Shown: positions 1 through 5,004 of the stretch, piece after piece
Layout of the letters: every line of letters begins with the position of its first letter
Numbering within the stretch: the first letter of the stretch is position 1
Source: Desulfobacterales bacterium
GTDB taxonomy: Bacteria > Desulfobacterota > Desulfobacteria > Desulfobacterales > Desulfosalsimonadaceae
DNA length: 5,004 nucleotides
Direction of reading: 5' to 3'
NCBI GenBank assembly: GCA_007135795.1
Contig: SLIE01000013.1
Coordinates: forward strand, 1-5,004
Position numbers and translations under genes: made by a program
The notes under the pieces: model-generated
What the model was told of the DNA's origin: nothing
Seen by the model: the letters and a program-made list of their open reading frames with translations, nothing else
Databases searched by the model: none

Positions 1-1
1 A

Positions 2-79
2 ATAGAAGACGGAAAAGTTATCGGGATCGTTTCAAGAACCGATGCAATGCGGTTTTTTTACGATACAATCCCGGAATGA
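2..79 (+). CDS. C-terminal end of a CBS-domain protein (5' partial)
   Basis: Reading from base 2 gives 25 codons followed by TGA at 77-79; the rest of the gene lies left of the window. The peptide begins IEDGKVIGIVSRTDAMRFFY and ends DTIPE. The pattern 'GKVIGIVSRTDAMR' is the characteristic last strand and helix of a CBS domain (G-x-x-x-G-I-[VI]-[ST]-x-x-D), a module that binds adenosine nucleotides and usually regulates an attached enzyme, transporter or transferase. Because the CBS motif sits almost at the C terminus, the protein ends in this module; what precedes it cannot be known from here. The stop codon overlaps the start of a 10-bp inverted repeat, consistent with transcription ending shortly after. 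The CBS call is fairly safe from the motif; the identity of the whole protein is open. Confidence 0.8.
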   Translation: MEDGKVIGIVSRTDAMRFFYDTIPE

Positions 80-123
80 TCTGTTCCACTGCTGCGAAGT
101 GGTAAAAGAATAAGGAACAGATC
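78..123. repeat. Inverted repeat immediately after the CBS-protein stop codon
   Basis: GATCTGTTCC (78-87) and GGAACAGATC (114-123) are perfect 10-bp inverted arms around a 26-base interior. A competing inner hairpin exists: CCACT (86-90) with AGTGG (98-102). The left arm overlaps the last two bases of the TGA stop. No T-run follows directly, so it is not a classical intrinsic terminator by itself. It may protect the 3' end of the message or act with the next hairpin. Confidence 0.55.
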
Positions 124-154
124 AAAGACGTCCGGGTGAAACACCTGTCTTTTT
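124..154. terminator. Probable bidirectional rho-independent terminator between convergent genes
   Basis: The outer arms AAAGAC (124-129) and GTCTTT (147-152) pair, and so do the inner arms GGTG (135-138) and CACC (142-145) around an AAA loop. There is an asymmetric internal bulge (130-134 against 146). On the + strand the stem runs into five Ts (150-154), as expected for a terminator of the CBS gene. On the - strand the same arms place a shorter T-run (three bases) after the stem, so it could also stop the convergent small gene. The bulge makes the stem imperfect, hence moderate confidence. Confidence 0.5.
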
Positions 155-188
155 CATACTTCCCGTTTTTTGTAAATGAACACAGTAG

Positions 189-225
189 CCGGGGTAAAAA
201 CCCCGGAATGCAATATTCCCCCCGG
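189..225. repeat. GC-rich hairpin with two alternative pairings
   Basis: CCGGGG (189-194) can pair with CCCCGG at 201-206 across a six-base TAAAAA loop, giving a compact strong hairpin. It can instead pair with a second CCCCGG at 220-225, in which case GGAAT (205-209) and ATTCC (215-219) form a nested inner stem. The two states exclude each other. It lies downstream of the - strand small gene and may serve as its 3' end structure, although no T-run follows on either strand. The rest of 155-297 shows no gene. It does hold two copies of ACAATTTGT (231-239 and 259-267), the second within the palindrome CACAATTTGTG (258-268), and a tandem GGGCTGCTT duplication at 282-299. Confidence 0.45.
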
Positions 226-297
226 AAAAGACAATTTGTTCCTGGTTTCATTTCAGACACAATTTGTGCCGATGTGGACCTGGGCTGCTTGGGCTGC

Positions 298-591
298 TTA
301 TGGCTCTATATGTTTTTGAACATTACCCTGACTATCCGTCAAGAAAAGCAAAAAACCATTATTGCGGGCGTCTTCGCGTAAAATATCAAGAAGAACGGCC
401 TGGACTTCGTATTTTCTGTTATCTTTTCTTGGCATGTTGACCAGGCAGGTCAAAGCATCTTCTTTGTTTTCAAAAACAGGAATATAAGATACATCGGCCT
501 TCTCATCATAAAAACCCAGGAATTTTTCATTTCCACCAGGATCTTCGACAGCTACGTAAAGCCACTTATCCTTTTCACTGATATTCGTCAT
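298..591 (-). CDS. Uncharacterised small acidic protein, 97 aa
   Basis: I do not recognise a named family. The protein starts at ATG (591-589), and AAAGGA lies about seven bases upstream on the same strand (complement of roughly 599-604), a good ribosome binding site. It has no signal peptide or membrane segment, so it is presumably cytosolic. Visible elements are a strand-like start KWLYVAVEDPGG (9-20), then FLGFYDE, then YIPVFENKEDALTCL (36-50), then a KYEVQAV strand (60-66), an amphipathic helix around LLDILREDARNNG (67-79), and a last strand FLLFLTD (80-86). The phrase 'IPVFENKEDAL' resembles SseB-like or DUF3110-like small alpha/beta proteins, which is analogy only. A single Cys49 is present. 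The gene converges with the CBS gene and is preceded by the fold-back element at 614-754. Compact composition and the clear RBS make it very likely real. Confidence 0.8.
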   Translation of the reverse strand: MTNISEKDKWLYVAVEDPGGNEKFLGFYDEKADVSYIPVFENKEDALTCLVNMPRKDNRKYEVQAVLLDILREDARNNGFLLFLTDSQGNVQKHIEP

Positions 592-613
592 TGTTTTTCC
601 TTTCGAGTATGTC

Positions 614-754
614 GTGCCTGAATGAAAACCGTCTTTTTCGCCAAGCTCTGCGTCCGGTTCAAATTTTAATCCTCAAAATACGTCCAGTATTCCTGCGGTT
701 AAAATTTTCGCCGTCCTTGGCCTTGACGGAAAACCCTGATTTTCGTTCGGTCAC
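614..754. repeat. Long imperfect palindrome / fold-back intergenic element (possible structured RNA or MITE-like repeat)
   Basis: The arms pair in order from the outside inwards. GTGCC (614-618) pairs with GG-T-CAC (749-754). GAATGAAAA (620-628) pairs with TTTTCGTTC (740-748), with one G-U wobble if read as + strand RNA. CCGTC (629-633) pairs with GACGG (725-729), GCCAAG (640-645) with CTTGGC (716-721), and AAATTTTAA (661-669) with TTAAAATTT (699-707). CC (671-672) pairs with GG (697-698), and AATAC (677-681) with GTATT (687-691), closing a GTCCA loop at 682-686. All helices are collinear, giving one long hairpin with internal loops; a 10-base bulge sits at 730-739. On the - strand it is also open from a GTG at 754-752 to a TGA at 661-659 (31 codons), but no ribosome binding site precedes it. 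From memory, similar sequences recur between genes of Desulfobacterales; this was not checked. Confidence 0.65.
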
Positions 755-1016
755 TATGTATATTCTAAACAGTTTCTGCATTAATCGATTGGCGGTAGTC
801 TGCCCCTTTGAGCAAAATAAACTATTAATTCATATTGGGCAAACGTAATATAACAGCAATACATACCACAGGGATTTAACTATATTCCCGGTGCCCTCTG
901 GGGTGAAAAATGTCGCAACCTTATTTTGAGATAGCGCATAGTATAATGATAACCGCTTTCATATAATTTGCATTGCTATTTTATTGTTAAACTTATAATT
1001 AAATACGGATTTATAA

Positions 1017-1086
1017 ATGTCAATGATTCTAATACAAGCAGTCAGGACTTTTACTGAGAAATGTCGATAAATCATATCATTGACAT
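1017..1086. promoter_or_regulatory. Inverted repeat overlapping a candidate promoter (possible operator)
   Basis: ATGTCAATGAT (1017-1027) and ATCATTGACAT (1076-1086) are perfect 11-bp inverted arms 48 bases apart. The right arm contains TTGACA (1080-1085), an exact sigma-70 type -35 box. The arms could bind two halves of a regulator that loops the DNA, or form a hairpin if transcribed from further upstream. No T-run follows closely enough to call a terminator, though a run of seven Ts occurs at 1094-1100. Confidence 0.4.
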
Positions 1087-1109
1087 GCGCTCGTTTTTTT
1101 GTTTATCTG
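1080..1109 (+). promoter_or_regulatory. Candidate promoter of the phosphoesterase-activase pair
   Basis: The -35 box TTGACA (1080-1085) matches the consensus exactly. The best -10 at acceptable distance is TATCTG (1104-1109) with an 18-base spacer, which matches the consensus only in TAT. It lies about 55 bases upstream of the TTG start codon. The strong -35 and weak -10 would suit an activator-dependent promoter, but the call rests on hexamers alone. Confidence 0.3.
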
Positions 1110-1148
1110 TTTGATTGCATGAATTCGCTGTTGTTTGAACGCACTTTC

Positions 1149-1156
1149 AGGTAGGA
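1149..1156 (+). promoter_or_regulatory. Ribosome binding site fixing the TTG start of the phosphoesterase
   Basis: AGGTAGGA ends six bases before TTG at 1163-1165. An in-frame TGA at 1136-1138 excludes a longer frame, and no ATG or GTG lies between that stop and the TTG. The next in-frame ATG is codon 78, beyond the catalytic motifs, so the TTG is the only reasonable start. Confidence 0.7.
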
Positions 1157-1162
1157 ATTATA

Positions 1163-1801
1163 TTGTTAAATACTGAAGTCACCGGTACCGGGTTGATTGC
1201 CGATACCCACGGCAGGGTATCCGCTCTTTCAAAGGCAATAGAGGCTCTTGCGCTTAAAAATATATATAATTTGATACATCTGGGTGATTTTTTCGATTCC
1301 GCATACCGGGAAAAACTGAGTGAAGTGTTGTTGATTCTTCAAAATCACCAAATACTTGCCGTAAAAGGGAATAATGACTATCAAGTGGAAAAAATGCTTG
1401 AGCGTGATTATGGTTACGAATTCCGGCACCAAAAAGAAACGTGTCTTGCATTTTTAAAAAAAACTCCGATATTTTATGTAAGTGACAATACTTGTTTTTC
1501 GCATTCGATGCCTTATCATTCAATACGTTCCTTTTATGAACCGATTGATACCGGGACAACAGAAAAGGCCTCGGATTTGTTTGAAAAAACATTGCATCAT
1601 GTGCTTTTTTGCGGACACTCCCACAGGCCGGTGTTTTTCAGATACGCCGCCGGAAAGGTAACCCGGGAAGAAATTTTTCCTGGACAGAAGGTCAGTATCA
1701 ATTTGCATGAGCGTTATATTTTTATTGTCGGATCAGCCGAAAATGGAGACTGCGGCCTTTACAACAAGGAACAATCATTTTACGAGCGCATTGTATTTTA
1801 A
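1163..1801 (+). CDS. YfcE/MJ0936-like metallophosphoesterase, 212 aa, TTG start
   Basis: This is a calcineurin-like metal-dependent phosphoesterase, predicted to be soluble and to hydrolyse phosphodiester or phosphomonoester bonds with a two-metal centre. All core motifs are present in order: IADTHGR with D14 and H16; HLGDFFD with D42; VKGNND (67-72) with N70 as bridging ligand; FSHS with H114; and CGHSHRP (150-156) with H152 and H154. The 'V-K-G-N-N-D' segment followed by YQVEKML parallels the GNCD segment of E. coli YfcE rather than the GNHD of other branches. At 212 residues it is somewhat longer than YfcE (about 185), with extra sequence between H114 and H152 (a linker around 120-143) and a longer tail. 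The substrate cannot be predicted. The activase follows 58 bp downstream in the same direction, suggesting co-transcription. Confidence 0.88.
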   Translation: MLNTEVTGTGLIADTHGRVSALSKAIEALALKNIYNLIHLGDFFDSAYREKLSEVLLILQNHQILAVKGNNDYQVEKMLERDYGYEFRHQKETCLAFLKKTPIFYVSDNTCFSHSMPYHSIRSFYEPIDTGTTEKASDLFEKTLHHVLFCGHSHRPVFFRYAAGKVTREEIFPGQKVSINLHERYIFIVGSAENGDCGLYNKEQSFYERIVF

Positions 1802-1859
1802 TGTCGCTTTTTCACTTCTTGAATCGGGAAAAATTGTTTTGATCACAGGAAACTGAAAC

Positions 1860-4800
1860 ATGACAGCAAATTTACATTCACTTGGAATATGTATCGGCGC
1901 ATCCACCATATCCATGGTTCAGGTTACAGCGCCTGAAGGAGATGGCCCCTCAGAAAAAATGCCTTCAATCATAACGCATGTTGTCCGATCCCATGGCGGT
2001 GATCCCAGGAAAACACTTCTTGAGACATTGAAACAGTTCGATTTGACCCGTATCGATCGAATTGTCGCGACCGGTCGTCGTTTTCGTGATTTTGTAAACT
2101 TATCCACGATTTCGGAACCTGAAGCCGTCGAACTCGCTTATGCTTATACTAAACCGGCGGATAGATCCTGCCCTGCGATCGTTTCATGCGGCGGGGAAAC
2201 GTTTATGGTCTATGTTCTTGATAAATACGGACGCATTTCAAATGTATTGACCGGAAATAAATGTGCATCCGGCACAGGCGAGTTTTTTATCCAGCAGTTG
2301 AGACGTATGGGGGCAACACTTGAAGACGCCACTATGTGGTCGTCGTCTGAAAAGCCTTATGAAGTTTCCGGCCGCTGTTCGGTTTTCTGTAAATCCGATT
2401 GTACACACGCCATCAACAAAGGAATACCTCGTTCAAGGGTTACTGCCGGACTTTGCCGGATGATGGCGAACAAGGTTTTGGAACTCGTCAAAAACCTCGA
2501 CAAAGAAAATATCATGATTGTGGGTGGTTCAGCCCGGAACAAGATGATGGTCAAATACCTCGAGGAGTCGCTTCCCGGTTTGATCTCCCCTGACTGCGCA
2601 ACTTATTTTGAAGCCATGGGCGCGGCCATCTGGGGGCTTGAGCACGAAACAAAATCGTTTCCCGGTTTCGATCAATTAATTAAAACCGGCGTGGCCTCTT
2701 TCGACACCCTGGATGCACTTAAAAACTACGAGCACATGGTTGAATTCAAAACCATGAACATGGGAACGGTTGCAGCCGGGGATATCTGCATACTCGGTCT
2801 GGATGTAGGGTCAACCACCACAAAGGCCGTACTTATGAGGGTTGATGACGATGCCATTGTCGCTTCCGAATATCTTCTCACCAATGGCGATCCTGTTGGG
2901 GCCTCCCGTGCATGTTACCGGCAATTGCTTGAACAGGTGGTAAGGGAAACAACTGCCGGTAACATCAGAATAATCGGTGTTGGCGTCTGCGGATCAGGGC
3001 GCCAGATTGCCGGGCTTCATGCATTGACCGATGGGATTATCAATGAAATCATAGCTCATGCATCTGCGGCAGTGCACTTTGACCCGGAAGTGGACACGCT
3101 CTTTGAAATAGGCGGACAGGATGCAAAATATACCTATATAACAAGCGGTGTACCATCGGATTATGCCATGAACGAAGCCTGCTCAGCAGGTACCGGTTCA
3201 TTTCTGGCCGAATCCGCCCACGAAACCCTGAGTCTTCCGGTTGACAAAATCGCAGACGTGGCTGTCAAGGGTGATGCCCCGCCGAACTTCAACGACCAGT
3301 GCGCCGCGTTTATTTCTTCTGACATTAAAACAGCCATCCATGAAGGCGTTAAGCATGAAAACGTGGTTGCCGGGCTGGTCTATTCCATCTGTATGAATTA
3401 TATCAACCGGGTCAAGGGGAACCGACCGGTTGGAGAAAAAGTGTTTATGCAAGGGGGCGTCTGCTATAACCATGCCGTGCCCCTTGCCATGGCAGCGCTT
3501 TCCGGCAAGCCGATAATCGTCCCCCCAGAGCCTGGACTCATGGGCGCTTATGGTGTTGCGCTTGAAATCAAGAAACGGATTAATATTGGCCTGATCGAGG
3601 AAGGGAATTTTGATCTTGATGTCCTGGCCAATCGGGAAACCATTTATAAAAAGACGTTTGCATGCAAGGGCGGAAAGGAAAAGTGCGATCGCGGCTGCGA
3701 GATCGCCGTAATCGAACTCGAAGGGAATAATTATGCTTTTGGCGGTGCATGCAACCGGTATTACAACATTCGAAAAAATATTGAATATGATATCAAGACC
3801 CTTGATCTTGTAAATGCCAGGGAGCGCATGGTGTACGACCAGTTTGCGCCTTCCATGGCCGAAGGGCCGCCAATAAAGGGGAAAGTAGGGGTTAACAGGA
3901 GTTTTTTAATTGAAACGTATTACCCTTTCTTTGCAACCTTTTTCAGGGAAATCGGGTTTGAAACCGTTTTGCCGGATACGGCATCACCAGAAGGAATAGA
4001 CAAGCGCAACGCCGCTTTCTGCCACCCGGCGGAACTCGCCCACGGGTATTTTTATTCTCTTTTGAATAATGATCCACCGGTTGATTATATTTTTCTGCCC
4101 CAGATAAAAGGGATCCCGACCACCAACAACCATCCGGAATCACAAGTCTGTCCATTTGTTCAGGCAGAGCCGTACTACCTTTCCACGACTTACAGAAATA
4201 AAATTTCCGAGTTGGAAAAAGACGGCATGGTCCTTTTAAAGCCATTCATAAATATGGTAAGCGGTATTGAAGCCGCGATACCGCCCATGGTCGAAATTGC
4301 CCGCAAAATGGGCGCTACCGGGGCTGAAGCAGAAAAAGCGCTTGAAAAAGCAATTTCCCGGCAAAAAGCGTGCTTTGAAAAAATGCAGGAATTAGGCAGA
4401 AAAGCAATTTTTGAACTTGAAAAAGATCCTGAAAAAATCGCTGTGGTTGTTTTTGGCCGTCCCTACAACGCATTCGTGGAATCCGCAAACATGGGTATCC
4501 CGCACAAGATTGCGTCACGGGGTGTTCAGGTGATTCCGCTCGACTTTCTTCCCATAGAAAAAGAAGCTTCCAAACGGCACATGTACTGGGGAATGGGTCA
4601 GAGAATCCTGCAGGCGGCCCGGTATATCAAACGCCACAACCAGCTTTTCGGTACATATATCACGAATTTTTCCTGCGGCCCCGATTCATTTGTTATCGGA
4701 TATTTCCGCGACATCATGGGGTTAAAACCGTCATTGACCCTGGAACTGGACAGCCACACCGCTGACGCCGGCATAGAGACCCGGATAGAGGCGTTTTTAG

Positions 4801-5004
4801 ATATCGTTTCCGAGTATCGCCAGTTGCTGATCGGACAAATGCCTGTCAAAACCATCCCTTTCACCCCAGCCAAAACCATGATGGACAAAAACTCGCCAAA
4901 GGTTGTAACATCATCTGGTAAAGTCCTCTCCATGATGGACCCGCAGGTGAAGTTTCTGATTCCGTCCATGGGGCGGTTAGGGACGGAATTGCTTGCTGCT
5001 GTAT
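1860..5004 (+). CDS. Long acyl-CoA dehydratase activase (tandem BcrA/BadF/HgdC ATPase modules + DUF2229-like region), 3' partial
   Basis: One frame stays open from ATG 1860 to the window end (1048 codons). An in-frame TGA at 1854-1856 fixes the start, and AGGAA lies about eight bases before it. The protein belongs to the 2-hydroxyglutaryl-CoA dehydratase activator family, in which ATP hydrolysis drives an electron from a [4Fe-4S] cluster to a dehydratase or reductase. Module 1 (about 8-262) has CASGTG with C135, RCSVFC with C173, IVGGS and EAMGAA, but its phosphate loop reads GICIGAST and its second motif SCGGET. Module 2 (about 312-570) looks intact: GLDVGSTTTK (313-322), CGSGR, EIGGQDAK (416-423), NEACSAGTG with C441, NDQCAAF with C481, MQGGVC and GLMGAYG. 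C441 and C481 match the cluster ligands of HgdC in context and spacing. Then come C602/C609/C613/C631, a DUF2229-like stretch from about 676 with FCHPAELAHG and QVCPFVQ, then VVFGRPYN (863-870), FSCGPDSF and LDSHTADAGIETR. Family members of this type are usually about 1400 residues, so roughly a quarter is missing. Confidence 0.9.
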   Translation, partial: MTANLHSLGICIGASTISMVQVTAPEGDGPSEKMPSIITHVVRSHGGDPRKTLLETLKQFDLTRIDRIVATGRRFRDFVNLSTISEPEAVELAYAYTKPADRSCPAIVSCGGETFMVYVLDKYGRISNVLTGNKCASGTGEFFIQQLRRMGATLEDATMWSSSEKPYEVSGRCSVFCKSDCTHAINKGIPRSRVTAGLCRMMANKVLELVKNLDKENIMIVGGSARNKMMVKYLEESLPGLISPDCATYFEAMGAAIWGLEHETKSFPGFDQLIKTGVASFDTLDALKNYEHMVEFKTMNMGTVAAGDICILGLDVGSTTTKAVLMRVDDDAIVASEYLLTNGDPVGASRACYRQLLEQVVRETTAGNIRIIGVGVCGSGRQIAGLHALTDGIINEIIAHASAAVHFDPEVDTLFEIGGQDAKYTYITSGVPSDYAMNEACSAGTGSFLAESAHETLSLPVDKIADVAVKGDAPPNFNDQCAAFISSDIKTAIHEGVKHENVVAGLVYSICMNYINRVKGNRPVGEKVFMQGGVCYNHAVPLAMAALSGKPIIVPPEPGLMGAYGVALEIKKRINIGLIEEGNFDLDVLANRETIYKKTFACKGGKEKCDRGCEIAVIELEGNNYAFGGACNRYYNIRKNIEYDIKTLDLVNARERMVYDQFAPSMAEGPPIKGKVGVNRSFLIETYYPFFATFFREIGFETVLPDTASPEGIDKRNAAFCHPAELAHGYFYSLLNNDPPVDYIFLPQIKGIPTTNNHPESQVCPFVQAEPYYLSTTYRNKISELEKDGMVLLKPFINMVSGIEAAIPPMVEIARKMGATGAEAEKALEKAISRQKACFEKMQELGRKAIFELEKDPEKIAVVVFGRPYNAFVESANMGIPHKIASRGVQVIPLDFLPIEKEASKRHMYWGMGQRILQAARYIKRHNQLFGTYITNFSCGPDSFVIGYFRDIMGLKPSLTLELDSHTADAGIETRIEAFLDIVSEYRQLLIGQMPVKTIPFTPAKTMMDKNSPKVVTSSGKVLSMMDPQVKFLIPSMGRLGTELLAAV

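Larger units (their letters stand above)
755..1162. other. AT-rich intergenic region without a gene
   Basis: No convincing coding frame is seen on either strand. Structures present are an imperfect hairpin CCACAGGG (866-873) / CCCTCTGG (894-901) and two TATAAT hexamers (942-947 and 994-999) that lack a good -35 at standard spacing. An 11-bp inverted repeat lies at 1017-1027 / 1076-1086. The heptamer AAATGTC occurs three times (908-914, 1015-1021, 1059-1065). The region separates the - strand small gene from the + strand phosphoesterase, so promoters for both must lie here or within the fold-back element; none is certain. Confidence 0.5.

Noticed and set aside
18..260. - strand open frame of 80 codons over the CBS tail and the hairpins
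   Set aside because: It runs antisense to the CBS-domain coding end and through the inverted repeats. It shows no recognisable motif and no ribosome binding site.
136..381. + strand open frame of 81 codons across the convergent intergenic region
   Set aside because: It overlaps the terminator hairpins and the 3' end of the better supported - strand gene. It has no ribosome binding site and its composition is not protein-like.
591..848. + strand open frame of 85 codons over the fold-back element
   Set aside because: Its sequence is dictated by the palindrome's arms. The start overlaps the start codon of the opposite-strand gene, and nothing protein-like is seen.
866..901. Hairpin CCACAGGG / CCCTCTGG as a terminator or riboswitch
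   Set aside because: The stem has a mismatch, the loop is 20 bases, no T-run follows and no gene ends nearby; no riboswitch core was recognised.
942..999. TATAAT hexamers at 942-947 and 994-999 as promoters
   Set aside because: Neither has a convincing -35 at 16-18 bases, and AT-rich intergenic DNA yields such hexamers by chance.
983..1170. Repeated ATTGTTAAA at 983-991 and 1162-1170 as a direct repeat or attachment site
   Set aside because: Nine AT-rich bases recurring in an AT-rich region is expected by chance, and no integrase or tRNA is nearby.
1229..1708. Several - strand open frames inside the phosphoesterase gene
   Set aside because: They are antisense to a gene with complete catalytic motifs; no ribosome binding sites or motifs support them.
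1919..4969. Open frames on both strands inside the activase gene, up to 123 codons
   Set aside because: They overlap a continuous frame with unmistakable activase motifs, so they are shadows of its codon usage.
1860..5004. Frameshift or domain-boundary break in the activase
   Set aside because: The frame was followed codon by codon from 1860 to the window end without a stop, and motifs from both modules and the DUF2229-like region are all in the same frame.

Overview
The window looks like chromosomal DNA from a strictly anaerobic bacterium, most likely a sulfate-reducing relative of the Desulfobacterota (formerly Deltaproteobacteria). The main evidence is a very long activase of the 2-hydroxyacyl-CoA dehydratase / benzoyl-CoA reductase type, an oxygen-sensitive Fe-S protein typical of anaerobes. 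The style of the small hypothetical protein and of the intergenic fold-back element also fits. This placement is inference from family knowledge; no marker gene is present.

Left part (1-591): the last 25 codons of a CBS-domain protein on the + strand end at 79. A 97-residue uncharacterised protein on the - strand ends at 298. These two genes converge on about 220 bp packed with inverted repeats, at least one of which resembles a bidirectional rho-independent terminator.

Middle (592-1162): a divergent, AT-rich intergenic region with no convincing gene. It holds a roughly 140-bp long imperfect palindrome (614-754) that folds into one extended multi-stem hairpin and lies just upstream of the small protein's ribosome binding site. 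Further right is an 11-bp inverted repeat (1017-1027 / 1076-1086) whose right arm contains a consensus -35 box in front of the next gene.

Right part (1163-5004): two co-directional + strand genes separated by 58 bp with no visible terminator, so probably one transcript. The first is a YfcE/MJ0936-type metallophosphoesterase with a TTG start. The second is the long activase: two ASKHA ATPase modules in tandem, a cysteine cluster, a DUF2229-like region and a start of the dehydratase-like C-terminal region. It is cut by the window end after 1048 codons. The activase should use ATP hydrolysis to push an electron from its [4Fe-4S] cluster into a dehydratase or reductase partner, but no separate dehydratase subunits are visible here. 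The link between phosphoesterase and activase is positional only.

No tRNA, rRNA, CRISPR array, insertion sequence or integrase was seen. The most unusual items are the fold-back element, the degenerate first ATPase module of the activase with its extra cysteines, and the palindrome around the phosphoesterase promoter.
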